Source: Jeotgalibacillus proteolyticus
Lineage (GTDB): Bacteria > Bacillota > Bacilli > Bacillales > Jeotgalibacillaceae
Direction: 5' to 3'
Length of the DNA: 64,000 nt
Assembly (NCBI RefSeq): GCF_002926065.1
Contig: NZ_PREZ01000006.1
Coordinates: forward strand, 124,001 to 188,000
Shown: in pieces, positions 16,925 through 25,891 of the stretch
Position numbering within the stretch: the stretch's first letter is position 1
Layout of the letters: every line of letters begins with the position of its first letter
Notes under the pieces: generated by a model
The model's input: only the letters and a program-made list of their open reading frames with translations
Told to the model about the DNA's origin: nothing
The model's database searches: none
Program-made: the position numbers and the translations under genes

Positions 16925-17770
16925 ATGATTGAAACATCAATACCTGCATGGAAAATGCATGATGGCTACTCTATTCCCTCAGTAGGCTTTGGCACACACT
17001 CATTGAAGGGTGAAAGAGGTGTAAAAGCCATTTCTTCCGCAATTGAAAATGGCTTCCGTCTGCTTGATACAGCCATCCGTTATGATAATGAAGGAACAGT
17101 CGGGGAAGCGGTCAGACGCTCCGGTGTTCCTAGAGAGGAATTATTTTTAACCTCCAAGCTTCGCGCACAGTACTATCAGTTTGACGAAGCACTCGAAATG
17201 ATAGAGGAATCCCTTTTACGGGCTGGACTTGAGTATTGGGATTTATTTCTTTTGCACTGGCCGAACCCAAAGCAGGATCAATATGTGGAAGCCTGGAAAG
17301 CGCTTATCCAGGCACAAAAAAATGGCTGGGTCCGGTCAATTGGCGTATGTAATTTCATGCCAGAGCATCTTGATCGTCTCGTTGAAGAAACTGGTGTAAA
17401 ACCTGTAATTAATCAAATTGAGCTCCATCCTTACTTTTCACAGGAGGAGCAACGTGCTTATGACAGCAGCCATGATATTCTGACACAAGCCTGGAGCCCC
17501 CTTGGCCGAGCGGGGGATGTGCTGCAGGATGAGGTTTTACGTAAGATCGCTGAAGAAAAAGACAAATCTGTAGGTCAAATCATTTTACGCTGGATTTATC
17601 AGCTCGATACCGTCTCCATTCCCCGCTCCTCAAATCCTGAGAGGCAAAAGCAGAATCTCTCAATCTTTGATTTTGAACTAAATGCGGAGGAAATGGAGAA
17701 GATTAATGGGTTAACGAAGGTGAATGGGCGGATGAATGACCAGGATCCGCGGGAGTATGAGGAGTTTTGA
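16925..17770 (+). CDS. Aldo/keto reductase (2,5-diketogluconate reductase-like)
   Basis: A 281-residue NADPH-dependent aldo/keto reductase. The catalytic tetrad is visible: Asp48 and Tyr53 in 'LLDTAIRYDNEG', Lys78 in 'LTSKL' and His111 in 'LLHWPNP'. Cofactor-binding signatures 'IGVCNFMPEHL' and 'SIPRSSNPERQKQNL' follow. The substrate, some aldehyde or ketone, cannot be told. The ATG at 16925 has AAAGGTG upstream; an earlier in-frame ATG at 16832 adds a tail without family similarity. It is a single gene ended by a terminator. Confidence 0.9.
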   Translation: MIETSIPAWKMHDGYSIPSVGFGTHSLKGERGVKAISSAIENGFRLLDTAIRYDNEGTVGEAVRRSGVPREELFLTSKLRAQYYQFDEALEMIEESLLRAGLEYWDLFLLHWPNPKQDQYVEAWKALIQAQKNGWVRSIGVCNFMPEHLDRLVEETGVKPVINQIELHPYFSQEEQRAYDSSHDILTQAWSPLGRAGDVLQDEVLRKIAEEKDKSVGQIILRWIYQLDTVSIPRSSNPERQKQNLSIFDFELNAEEMEKINGLTKVNGRMNDQDPREYEEF

Positions 17771-17782
17771 CTAAATAACGTT

Positions 17783-17819
17783 AAAAGCTGTCCACCTGAT
17801 TCAGGAGGACAGCTTTTTT
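17783..17819 (+). terminator. Rho-independent terminator
   Basis: AAAAGCTGTCC pairs with GGACAGCTTTT, with an inner CCTGA/TCAGG stem and a T run. Confidence 0.92.
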
Positions 17820-18150
17820 CAATACTTTTATCTATGATAATCTCTTAGCCTCTACTCCTGATCTTCTAAATCAAATACAGCCGCCACGATCTATCAATCG
17901 AAATAAAACTTTAGCCACCGAGTTCCTTCTTCCTTAAACTGTAACCACTGCTGTTGTCATTGTAAGAATAGCGCCTTACACCCTCGCAATATAGTTAGCT
18001 GTAATGGCGCTCCTAAACGCGAATAATCGTTATTTCCAAGAAAAGGACTTCATCTATCACTCCGGCCTCTACTCCAGAAGTTCCTAATTTTTGAATGCTA
18101 GTATGGTGAAATTAAAAAAGCTTACTAGCGTATGGACCGGCTTTTTTCTA
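17820..18150. other. Gene-free stretch with a possible mobile or repeat-like remnant
   Basis: No ORF with a ribosome site. 'GCCTCTACTCC' occurs twice in the same orientation, near 17849 and near 18066. Between them AGCGCCTTACA (near 17969) and TGTAATGGCGCT (near 18000) form an interrupted inverted repeat. A weak AT-rich hairpin (AAAAAAGC/GCTTTTTT, 18115-18148) may end the response-regulator gene on the minus strand. Confidence 0.4.
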
Positions 18151-18840
18151 TCACTTTAAAAACCTGTACCCTACTCCCCAAACCGTTTCAATATAACAGG
18201 GCTTCGAAGGTTCTTTTTCTATTTTCTCCCGTATTCTCCTCACATGAACGGTAATCGTTGTATTGTCACCTATCGCATCAAGGCCCCAGATGCGCTCAAA
18301 CAGCTCTTCTTTAGTAAAAACGTGATTTGGGTGAAGAGCCATAAAAACGAGGAGATCAAATTCTTTTGCTGTCAGTATCTTTTCATTATGGTTAACGACT
18401 ACTCTTCGTGAGAAAAGATCAATTTGAAGATCCCTGATTCTAATTTCTTTTTTCGTCTCTTCATCTTTTTGTAAAATTCTCCGGTACCTGGCGAGATGCG
18501 CTTTAACTCTTGCAACGAGCTCATTAGGACTAAACGGCTTAACAATATAATCGTCAGCACCAATGCCAAGCCCCCTGATTTTATCAATATCATCGTTTTT
18601 AGCGGTAATCATTAATATTGGGATTTCCTTTTCCCGCCTTACTTTTTTACATATTTCAAACCCATTTTCACCAGGCAGCATCACATCGAGTAATAGTAGA
18701 TCATATGATGTTTCCAGCGCTTTCTTTAGTCCTGCTATGCCATCATGTTCAATATCGACTTTAAATCCGTTCATTTCCAAATAATCACGCTCAAGCTCGG
18801 CGATAGCCTGATCGTCCTCAATGATTAGTAGATGTTCCAT
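18151..18840 (-). CDS. OmpR-family response regulator
   Basis: A 229-residue regulator. The receiver domain (1-115) has the acidic pocket 'IIEDD', phospho-acceptor Asp52 ('LLLLDVMLPG') and Lys in 'YIVKPFSP'. The C-terminal winged helix (about 130-229) has 'AKEFDLLVFMALHPNHVFTK' and 'VHVRRIREKIE'. The GGAGGG ribosome site lies inside the end of the kinase gene, with which it overlaps by 23 bp, although here the kinase comes first. The likely targets are the two divergent membrane-protein genes at 20098, because tandem repeat sites lie in the shared intergenic region. The signal is unknown. Confidence 0.93.
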   Translation of the reverse strand: MEHLLIIEDDQAIAELERDYLEMNGFKVDIEHDGIAGLKKALETSYDLLLLDVMLPGENGFEICKKVRREKEIPILMITAKNDDIDKIRGLGIGADDYIVKPFSPNELVARVKAHLARYRRILQKDEETKKEIRIRDLQIDLFSRRVVVNHNEKILTAKEFDLLVFMALHPNHVFTKEELFERIWGLDAIGDNTTITVHVRRIREKIEKEPSKPCYIETVWGVGYRFLK

Positions 18841-19921
18841 GCTGATTTCCCTCCTTCCACAATGGCAGGGTGAAGGACACAGATGTTCCTTCTCCTTCTA
18901 AACTTTTGGCTCTTATGTTGCTTCCATGCTCCTCCACAATTTTTCGGGCAATTGCAAGTCCAAGACCTGAGCCATTCCCCTGCTTGCCTCGGGAGGAATC
19001 TGCCTGATAAAATTGCTCAAATATCCGCGGCAGGTCCTCTTCTGAAATTCCCTCTCCATTATCGATAATCTGGACCTCTATCCTCTCATCTAACTCATTT
19101 AACTCGATTGTTAGCTCTTTTTCTTTTTTATCCATATGCTTCAGGCTGTTGTTAATGATATTAGTAAAAACCCTGTTCAGCTGTTCCCGATCAGCAAGGA
19201 CCATTACAGGTTTGCCATGAGATAAAAAGAATGTTTTCACTTCAGAAGTGAGCTTTAACTCTTCTAAATAATCGTTTAAATAAGCAGTGAGATCTACTTT
19301 TTCAAAATAAAAAGGCACACGGTTTACATCAAGCTTTGAATACAAAAACAGCTCATCAATCAAATGATCCATCTCTCCTGCTTTTTTATAAACCGTCTCT
19401 ATATAGCGCTCAAGCTTTTCAGGTGTGTCTGCAACCCCATCCCGGATTCCTTCTATATAGCCTTTAATGGAAGTAAGCGGTGTTTTTAAATCATGCGAAA
19501 TACTCGCTACTAGCTCCTTACGACCTTCCTCGTATCTTTGCTGAATTCTTTCTGCTTCAAAAAGCCTTCTCCTCATCTCTTCAAAGCTTTCTGCAAGCTC
19601 ACCCAGCTCGTCTTTCCGATCCGTCTGGATATAAAATTTCCGCTCTCCTCCTGCCAGCTTTTTTGCTGCATCTGTCAGTTCTCTTACGGGTTTAATAATG
19701 GTTTTTGACATGTAGTAGGTTAAAACGCCGTTCGTCACGATAAGAATAAGAATAATTCCTCCAAAGCGCAGCTGAGTAAACCGCTTAAGCCTGCTTTCAG
19801 GATCAAGTCCCATCCATCCGAACATGAAAAAACCAAGGATTATTTCCATTATGATTAGACCAATAACCGGCAGGACGATCATAGCCAGATTAGATAAAAG
19901 TAATCGTTTTCTAATTGACAC
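18818..19921 (-). CDS. Sensor histidine kinase, partner of the adjacent regulator
   Basis: A 367-residue membrane kinase: two transmembrane helices (about 10-35 and 53-72) with only a very short extracytoplasmic loop, HAMP (about 72-125), HisKA with His143 ('SISHDLKTPL'), and HATPase with the N box ('INNSLKHM'), 'IDNGEGIS' and 'GSGLGLAIARKIVEEHG'. The short loop is typical of intramembrane-sensing kinases that respond to cell-envelope stress, which is inference. The start is GTG at 19921 after GAGGTGAAG. Confidence 0.93.
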   Translation of the reverse strand: MSIRKRLLLSNLAMIVLPVIGLIIMEIILGFFMFGWMGLDPESRLKRFTQLRFGGIILILIVTNGVLTYYMSKTIIKPVRELTDAAKKLAGGERKFYIQTDRKDELGELAESFEEMRRRLFEAERIQQRYEEGRKELVASISHDLKTPLTSIKGYIEGIRDGVADTPEKLERYIETVYKKAGEMDHLIDELFLYSKLDVNRVPFYFEKVDLTAYLNDYLEELKLTSEVKTFFLSHGKPVMVLADREQLNRVFTNIINNSLKHMDKKEKELTIELNELDERIEVQIIDNGEGISEEDLPRIFEQFYQADSSRGKQGNGSGLGLAIARKIVEEHGSNIRAKSLEGEGTSVSFTLPLWKEGNQHGTSTNH

Positions 19922-19984
19922 TTCTTCTTCACCTCATATTAATTACTGAACACTCACTCGTTACTTTTTCATTATAAATCTTAA

Positions 19985-20035
19985 TTCTTAACAGTTTCTT
20001 AACAGGATAAAAATTGATTTAAGAAACTGCTAAGA
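19985..20035. promoter_or_regulatory. Tandem response-regulator sites between divergent genes
   Basis: CTTAACAG occurs at 19987 and again 11 bp later at 19998, the spacing expected of OmpR-family dimers. The related element TCTTAGCAGTTTCTTAAA lies inverted at 20018-20035. The pair sits between the kinase gene and the divergent membrane genes, so it is probably the operator of the two-component system. Confidence 0.5.
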
Positions 20036-20097
20036 GATTTACAATAATTCAGTCAGAAATGGACTTTATGATAGAAGCAGATAAGGAGTGAGGAGAT

Positions 20098-20475
20098 ATG
20101 AAATTATCTTGGAAGCTGGTTTTTGCCCTTGGTACATTGGCACTTATTCGGCCTCTATTGAACGGAACAGGAATCATGGGCATAATTGGGCAGCCTCTTG
20201 GAAGTCTTGCAGTTACGTTTAGTATAACCGTTATCTGGATTGCAGCTGTCATTTGGAGGGAGGAAGCCCGCCCCGTGCTTACCTTGACCGGAGCCGGATT
20301 TTTTTATGGACTATTAGCGATTGTCATTAGCGCTTTCCTTTCCCCCATTATAAATGGAGAGCTGCAGGGACCTCTTACTAGTCCGTTCGCAGTCTCAGGG
20401 GTTTTTTTCACCAATATGGTTTGGGGAGCTTCAGCTGGCTTAGTCGCATTACTTTTAATGAAATGGATGAGGTGA
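20098..20475 (+). CDS. Four-helix membrane protein, 125 aa
   Basis: A hydrophobic protein with four membrane helices and no recognised motif. It begins MKLSWKLVFALGTLALIRP after a GGAGTGAGGAG ribosome site. It lies divergently from the two-component system, with candidate regulator sites between. The next membrane-protein gene starts six bases after its stop, so the two form an operon. The domain layout recalls small immunity or integral-membrane proteins often controlled by envelope-stress systems, but I cannot name a family. Confidence 0.75.
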   Translation: MKLSWKLVFALGTLALIRPLLNGTGIMGIIGQPLGSLAVTFSITVIWIAAVIWREEARPVLTLTGAGFFYGLLAIVISAFLSPIINGELQGPLTSPFAVSGVFFTNMVWGASAGLVALLLMKWMR

Positions 20476-20481
20476 AGAAGA

Positions 20482-20976
20482 ATGAGAGAAAAAATGACGA
20501 TGAGTTTTATTACCGGACATTTATGGATTCAACTAATTATGCTGGGTGCAATTTTCTTAAATACTTTTATGGTGTATCCAAATATTTTTCACAATATCCC
20601 GCAATCCTTTAACATCGGAATGGACTTTATGGCAGTCGCAGGTCCAAACACCTTTTTTCCACCTCTTGGGTTTTTGAGTATTTTAACCGGTTTTATCGCT
20701 GCCTTACTCACCTGGAGTTATCCGACAGCCCGGTGGTGGGTGCTGGCAAGCATGGGGATGATAATCCTAGAAGGGGCCGCTTCTATAATGTTTGAATGGC
20801 CTCGTAATGAAATCATGTTTATCGAAGGGGCCAGCGTGCATAGTGTTGAGTTTTTAAAACAGACAGCCAATGAATTTCTTACTGTACATGTATTCCGCGT
20901 TCTTTGTAACATTGCCGGTTCCATCTTTATCTTTGTCGGGTTCTTGCGCTACTTTCAAACGCGGCTCATTAAATAA
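20482..20976 (+). CDS. Four-helix membrane protein, 164 aa
   Basis: A second multi-helix membrane protein (helices near 14-32, 55-75, 82-105 and 138-157) with a longer extracytoplasmic loop rich in polar residues. Six bases separate it from the preceding membrane gene. A ribosome site (GGTGAAGAAG) spans the end of that gene. Function is unknown; the two products may form one complex regulated by the divergent two-component system. A bidirectional terminator follows. Confidence 0.75.
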   Translation: MREKMTMSFITGHLWIQLIMLGAIFLNTFMVYPNIFHNIPQSFNIGMDFMAVAGPNTFFPPLGFLSILTGFIAALLTWSYPTARWWVLASMGMIILEGAASIMFEWPRNEIMFIEGASVHSVEFLKQTANEFLTVHVFRVLCNIAGSIFIFVGFLRYFQTRLIK

Positions 20977-20977
20977 A

Positions 20978-21021
20978 GAAAAAAGCAGCATCCACCCCAA
21001 TCGGCAAATGCTGCTTTCTTC
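20978..21021. terminator. Bidirectional terminator
   Basis: GAAAAAAGCAGCAT pairs with ATGCTGCTTTCTTC; it lies between the convergent membrane-protein operon and mqo. Confidence 0.9.
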
Positions 21022-21024
21022 TAT

Positions 21025-22527
21025 TTATGCTGTGTGTTCTGATTTTAAATTAGACAAATGAAGCGACTTCGAGGTTGAACGCTCAATGTCACGAATCAGC
21101 TGCGGATTTTCAAGCAGCTTGACGCCATAGGATGGAATCATTTCCTTCAGCTTCGGCTCCCATTCCTTCATTTTTCCAGGGAAGCAGCGCTGAAGCACCT
21201 CAAGCATAACTGAAACTGAAGTTGAAGCCCCCGGGGAAGCGCCGAGCAGGGCTGCAATGGAACCGTCAGCTGAGCTGATAACTTCTGTACCAAACTGAAG
21301 CGTGCCCTTGCCGTTTTCAGTATCTTTAATGACCTGCACGCGCTGACCCGCCACAACAAGCTCCCAGTCTTCATCCTGGGCATTCGGAACAAATTCACGG
21401 AGCGCTTCCATACGTTTTTCTTTTGACAGTAAAACCTCGCCAATTAAGTATTTTGTCAGCCCCATGTTTTTCACGCCTGCTGCTGCCATCGTAACGAGAT
21501 TATTTGGCTTCACTGAGGTGACTAAGTCCAGGTTCGATCCTGTTTTAAGAAACTTAGGTGAAAATCCGGCAAATGGACCGAAAAATAAAGATGCTTCATT
21601 ATCGATAAACCGTGTATCCAAATGAGGTACCGACATCGGCGGTGCACCAACCGGTGCCTTGCCGTATACCTTTGCGTAATGCTGTTCAACAATTTCAGGC
21701 TTCTTGCACACGAGAAACAGTCCGCTTACCGGGAAGCCGCCAACAGATTTCCCTTCAGGAATACCTGATTTTTGAAGCAGATGCAGACTTCCGCCCCCCG
21801 CTCCGATAAAAACAAACTTTGCGCGGTGGTACTCGAGAAGATCGAACTTAAGATCCCGGATTTTCAATTCCCAGGAGCCATCTTCTGTTCGTTTCATTCC
21901 TTCTACCTGGTGCTGATAGTTAACCGTCACATCTTCGTTTTGCAAGTGGGTGAACAATTTACGCGTTAATGCACCAAAATTAACATCTGTACCAGTACCA
22001 ATCTTTGTGGCGGCAATTGGCTGATTAACCTCGCGCCCCTCCATGATCAATGGAATCCAATCCTTCAGCTTGCCTGGATCATCTGTAAACTCCATGCCCT
22101 CAAACAAAGGATTCCCTGAAAGCGCTTTAAATCGGTTTCTTAAAAAAGCAACATTTTTTTCTCCCTGTACAAGGCTCATGTGAGGCAGCGACATAATGAA
22201 TTCCTGCGGATTACGTAAAAGATTGCTGTCCACAAGATACGACCAAAACTGCTTTGATACCTGGTACTCCTGGTTTACTTTGATTGCTTTACTAATATCT
22301 ATGGAGCCATCCGGCTTTTCGTTTGTATAATTCAGTTCACATAAGGAAGCATGTCCTGTGCCTGCGTTGTTCCACTCATTCGAGCTTTCCTCCCCTGCAC
22401 CTCTAAGTCTCTCAAACACGTTGATCTTCATTTCAGGTGCTACTTCCTTCAGTAGAGCGCCAAGGGTTGCGCTCATAATACCGGCTCCAATTAAAATAAC
22501 GTCTGTTTGCTCATATCTGTTACTCAT
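21025..22527 (-). CDS. mqo: Malate:quinone oxidoreductase
   Basis: A 500-residue FAD-dependent peripheral membrane enzyme that oxidises L-malate to oxaloacetate and passes electrons to quinone, a TCA-cycle step parallel to malate dehydrogenase. The N-terminal dinucleotide-binding motif is '[17 protein letters not shown]'. Family signatures include '[19 protein letters not shown]', '[20 protein letters not shown]' and 'GGFPVSG'. The length matches the family (about 490-500). It is a single gene with a shared terminator. Confidence 0.97.
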   Translation of the reverse strand: MSNRYEQTDVILIGAGIMSATLGALLKEVAPEMKINVFERLRGAGEESSNEWNNAGTGHASLCELNYTNEKPDGSIDISKAIKVNQEYQVSKQFWSYLVDSNLLRNPQEFIMSLPHMSLVQGEKNVAFLRNRFKALSGNPLFEGMEFTDDPGKLKDWIPLIMEGREVNQPIAATKIGTGTDVNFGALTRKLFTHLQNEDVTVNYQHQVEGMKRTEDGSWELKIRDLKFDLLEYHRAKFVFIGAGGGSLHLLQKSGIPEGKSVGGFPVSGLFLVCKKPEIVEQHYAKVYGKAPVGAPPMSVPHLDTRFIDNEASLFFGPFAGFSPKFLKTGSNLDLVTSVKPNNLVTMAAAGVKNMGLTKYLIGEVLLSKEKRMEALREFVPNAQDEDWELVVAGQRVQVIKDTENGKGTLQFGTEVISSADGSIAALLGASPGASTSVSVMLEVLQRCFPGKMKEWEPKLKEMIPSYGVKLLENPQLIRDIERSTSKSLHLSNLKSEHTA

Positions 22528-22784
22528 TTTAACCGTCCTTCGCTTAAGATGTCATAAAAGCTGCTAAATTAAAACTTCTAACATATGCTAATAGTATTCC
22601 TAATCACAATATTCTATATACTAGTGTATCACTATGATTTAGTATTTTACATATATTTTTAATAAGCGGGAGGTTAAGTTGAAATAAATTCCATGAGATA
22701 AATTGATCCAACAACTATTCACTAATTAATAATCTTAATTTTTATTTAAACACTAATCTGATTAAGGAGTAGTTAATCGTATTT

Positions 22785-22907
22785 TTAATGTTTCTCATCT
22801 TGATGTTTTTGTAACACCTTACCCGCTTCCGACTTTGCTATCTTAGAAGAAGAATTTTTGAGAGTCTTTACTGTTTTAGATAATAGACCGCCAGAATGTT
22901 TGACCAT
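22785..22907 (-). CDS. Small basic hypothetical protein, 40 aa
   Basis: ATG at 22907 follows GGGAGGGG. The product (MVKHSGGLLS..., ending HQDEKH) is short, Lys/Ser-rich and likely one amphipathic helix. It recalls small DNA-binding or spore-associated peptides in composition, but no family is recognised. It is the second of two tiny genes, 22 bases after the cysteine-rich protein gene. Confidence 0.5.
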   Translation of the reverse strand: MVKHSGGLLSKTVKTLKNSSSKIAKSEAGKVLQKHQDEKH

Positions 22908-22929
22908 GAAAAACCCCTCCCATCTCAAG

Positions 22930-23139
22930 TTAAGTAGTATGACATGCATAAGAACAATAAATACAACCATTAATTTTTTTAAAAGGATGAATTACTTTTG
23001 ACATCCGTACTGCGCTGGCACAAGTTGAGTGATAACCTAACCGTTCGCGCTTTTGCCTGGTTCCGTATGTACACCCTTCTTCATGGACTTCAAAATAACC
23101 ATTTGATAGTGCAGTTAAATTCAAAATATATTTTTTCAT
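22930..23139 (-). CDS. Small Cys/His-rich protein, probable metal binder, 69 aa
   Basis: The sequence fits a widespread small-protein pattern: 'GYFEVHEEGCTYG', then 'RLGYHSTCASAV' and the C-terminal 'NGCIYCSYACHTT'. Conserved Cys and His residues at these positions suggest a zinc or other metal site. Function is unknown. AAAGGAG lies five bases before the ATG at 23139, with another ATG at 23142. It may be co-transcribed with the basic 40-aa gene. Confidence 0.65.
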   Translation of the reverse strand: MKKYILNLTALSNGYFEVHEEGCTYGTRQKRERLGYHSTCASAVRMSKVIHPFKKINGCIYCSYACHTT

Positions 23140-23344
23140 CATTTCTCCTTTAAATTCCCCGAAACAGAACAAGTGTTCCTCTAAATATACCTCAATTAAT
23201 GTGATTTGTCTAAATTTAATTTTTGAATGCTATGATTCAATTACTTCTAATTTCATTTTTCAGGGGTGTTTTTAGAAAAGACTATTAACACGGGATCGTC
23301 ATGTTACGATAGAGAAAATTGGTTCCGTTATAGGAGTGGCAGAA

Positions 23345-23752
23345 ATGAAAAAGCGAGTAAAGGTAGTGGCGGCGGTCATTGAGAATGAAAAGAACGAAAT
23401 TCTGTGCGCGCTTCGTTCAACAAGCATGCTCATACCGAATAAGTGGGAATTTCCTGGCGGGAAGGTCGAAGAAGGAGAAAGCCTTCAAGAAGCGTTAGAA
23501 AGAGAAATTTGTGAGGAATTGCACTGTGAAATTAAAGCATATGAGATTATGAATGAACATGTACACGAATACGATACATTTATTATTCACCTGATTTGTC
23601 TTAGAGCAGAGCTGATAAGCGGAACACCGGTCGCAACTGAGCATGATCAGCTTATCTGGCTGCCTAGAAAAAACTTATCCTCACTAGTATGGGCGCCGGC
23701 TGATATACCTGCTGTTGAGGATTTGATGAAGGAAAACCAGGTCTGGAAATAA
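23345..23752 (+). CDS. MutT-like Nudix hydrolase (8-oxo-dGTP diphosphatase type)
   Basis: A 135-residue Nudix protein with a complete Nudix box (GGKVEEGESLQEALEREI then CEELHC). 'PNKWEFPGGKVE' is the MutT/(d)CTP-pyrophosphatase signature. Family members clear oxidised or non-canonical nucleotides. AGGAG lies eight bases before the ATG at 23345. It is a single gene with its own terminator. Confidence 0.85.
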   Translation: MKKRVKVVAAVIENEKNEILCALRSTSMLIPNKWEFPGGKVEEGESLQEALEREICEELHCEIKAYEIMNEHVHEYDTFIIHLICLRAELISGTPVATEHDQLIWLPRKNLSSLVWAPADIPAVEDLMKENQVWK

Positions 23753-23793
23753 TGAAGAACCCCGTTTGAAAGCTCCAAATAGGGTTCTTCTTT
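23753..23793 (+). terminator. Rho-independent terminator
   Basis: AAGAACCC pairs with GGGTTCTT around a TTTG/CAAA inner stem, followed by CTTTG. Confidence 0.8.
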
Positions 23794-23857
23794 GTGAAAT
23801 CATATCCTCAATAATGACTTTCCTCCTGCTTGCTTTGAACACCCTCATTTTAAAAGA

Positions 23858-25075
23858 TTATCCTGTAATTTTCGGTTTTGGTTTCGGTATAACCATCTCC
23901 GGCTGGCGGTTTTTCAGCGTTAATTTGGCTGCTATGAATCTCCGGATGGTTGAGGTATGAGCCTCGGTGACTCTTGAAAAGAAATAGGCAGCTAAACAAA
24001 TAAGCGCTACAAGAACAATTTCAGCTCCGATCGCCGCGGCACCCGGCTGAAGGCCTGTGAAACCATTTTGATTCGCCCAGTAATATACCGTGTTAATGAT
24101 CGGATAATGAATCAGATAAAGGCTGAAAGAAAAGCCTGCAAGAAGCTTTGCAAATTGACTGAAGGATCTAAATGACATTTTTTTGATTGCATGTGAAGTC
24201 GAGTGCATTAAAGTATAGACAAAGAAGCCAAAAGCAATTCCTACGATCAGATCGACAAAAAACAAATCCGTTGTCCACCCATTCGTGAAGAACCTTCCTG
24301 TCATGACTAACGGTCTGAGAGCCATCGCCCCAAGCAGGAATAATGTCGCAAGGATTAGAACGAACCTGTTTTTCAGCAAATTGATTCCAGGTAAAAACAG
24401 AACAGCCGAACCAATTAACCAGACGAAAAAGTATGAATTCATTCGTGTTCCAATAGAAAGAATAATGAACAAAGCAATTCCTATGTAAATGAACTTAGCC
24501 ACCCTTCCCTGTCTGCTAAATAATAAAAAGAGCAGAGGAAAAAGCATATAGTACCAAAATTCATAGTTTAAGCTCCAAAGAGGCGCATTCGATCCATATA
24601 CGCCGACAGTGATATTTTGCAGGAAAAACAGGTTTCCAAGAAAGGCGATCGCATTTTGATACAGGCTTTCATAAGTGCTATAGCCAAAATAAGCTCCTGC
24701 AATGCTATCGAGAATAAAGGTTAACATTAATGCAGGAACGAGCACTGTCATAAGGCGGGCACAGCGGTTAATTAAATAGGATTTCCAGGACCACTTATCC
24801 TCGTAAACGGCTTTTAAAACGGATCTTGAAATAAACACGCCGCTAAGAACAAAGAAGATAATAACAGATGGACCTCCTAAAATATTTAACAGATAAAGCG
24901 CCTGGACAAACATCGAAGGAGCTTCAACATTTCCATAGCCTACAAACAACCTAGAGCTTAAATGCTCCATTACCACTAAAATAGCTGATATCCCCCGGAT
25001 GAAATCTAAAATGACCGACACATTCCCATCTAACAGACCATTTACCCTCCTGAAATTCGCCTGTGCCTTCCCCAT
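23858..25075 (-). CDS. Membrane acyltransferase, OafA/acyltransferase-3 family
   Basis: A 405-residue integral membrane protein with about ten helices. The N-terminus carries the family motif 'LDFIRGISAILVVMEHL', which includes the catalytic His. Further on, 'APLWSLNYEFWYYMLFPLLF' matches the second conserved motif. Such enzymes O-acylate cell-surface polysaccharides, peptidoglycan or lipids; the target here is unknown. No polysaccharide genes lie nearby. It is a single gene on the minus strand. Confidence 0.88.
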   Translation of the reverse strand: MGKAQANFRRVNGLLDGNVSVILDFIRGISAILVVMEHLSSRLFVGYGNVEAPSMFVQALYLLNILGGPSVIIFFVLSGVFISRSVLKAVYEDKWSWKSYLINRCARLMTVLVPALMLTFILDSIAGAYFGYSTYESLYQNAIAFLGNLFFLQNITVGVYGSNAPLWSLNYEFWYYMLFPLLFLLFSRQGRVAKFIYIGIALFIILSIGTRMNSYFFVWLIGSAVLFLPGINLLKNRFVLILATLFLLGAMALRPLVMTGRFFTNGWTTDLFFVDLIVGIAFGFFVYTLMHSTSHAIKKMSFRSFSQFAKLLAGFSFSLYLIHYPIINTVYYWANQNGFTGLQPGAAAIGAEIVLVALICLAAYFFSRVTEAHTSTIRRFIAAKLTLKNRQPEMVIPKPKPKITG

Positions 25076-25259
25076 TCATCTGACACCCCTATCTTCTAAT
25101 TAAGATGACTTTCCTTAAAAAGTATGTAATAGTAATCAATAGTTGTTCTTTATTGAATTCTATCATGTTCTTAATAAAGAATATGGATGATTTAACTATA
25201 AAATTGAGATAGCAAGGAAACATAGTATTGATAGATTCTTTCGGAAGGGATGAGGTTTC

Positions 25260-25400
25260 TTGAAAAGAAAACAGGGCAAAATCGTTACCATACTTTTTGG
25301 GAGCATCATTGTTATCGTTATGATCATGATGATTATAGGTCTATTGTTTGGAGATTTTATTTTGGAAGGAATCAGGGAGGCTTTTAGAGAAGACTTTTAA
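25260..25400 (+). CDS. Small single-helix membrane peptide, 46 aa
   Basis: A TTG at 25260 follows AAGGGATGAGG and opens 46 codons: a basic start (MKRKQGK if TTG is read as Met), one hydrophobic helix ('IVTILFGSIIVIVMIMMIIG') and an acidic tail ('EGIREAFREDF'). It is too short for most gene callers. A hairpin (AAGGCTGGGACA/TGTCTCAACCTT, 25411-25446) follows. Function is unknown. Confidence 0.5.
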   Translation: MKRKQGKIVTILFGSIIVIVMIMMIIGLLFGDFILEGIREAFREDF

Positions 25401-25489
25401 GATGAAGAAACAAAAAAAGGCTGGGACAACTATGTCTCAACCTTCTAAACAGTAGTTCCGTTAGATTACCTGCTTAGAAAAGATAAAGA

Positions 25490-25807
25490 TTACGAATAAT
25501 TCTCCTCTTCCCTGCTGAAAAACTCATAAGCAAAATACCCAAACAAATAGCCAATCCCTGCTCCTATACTAATACCTGACAAAAGAGAGAATGGGGTAAA
25601 CATCGAAAAAACCAGACCCGCTGAACAACCGAAAAGCATTCCCAACGGTATGGAACTGTCTAACCAAATTTGAGCACTTTCAGATTCTTTCTTACCCAAG
25701 GTGCCGTTCTTGTATTTATGCTCTAGTCTTTTAATGACGAATACAACAATTCCACCGACTATGAGCAGAGGTAATACGGCACGTACAATATCTAAAACTG
25801 ATTGCAT
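25490..25807 (-). CDS. Two-to-three-helix membrane protein, 105 aa
   Basis: ATG at 25807 follows GGGAGGAGG. The product has an N-terminal helix (about 7-25), a polar linker ('KRLEHKYKNGTLGKKESES') and a glycine-rich helical hairpin ('IPLGMLFGCSAGLVFSM', 'GISIGAGIGYLFGYF'). It has the look of small hypothetical membrane proteins common in bacilli; no function is known. Confidence 0.65.
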   Translation of the reverse strand: MQSVLDIVRAVLPLLIVGGIVVFVIKRLEHKYKNGTLGKKESESAQIWLDSSIPLGMLFGCSAGLVFSMFTPFSLLSGISIGAGIGYLFGYFAYEFFSREEENYS

Positions 25808-25891
25808 GTTAGAACCTCCTCCCTTAATTCGTTGTAAAGTTACCCTCATGTTACGTTAAAGAGAGGTTTTAGGCAAATTCTTCAAATTCTT

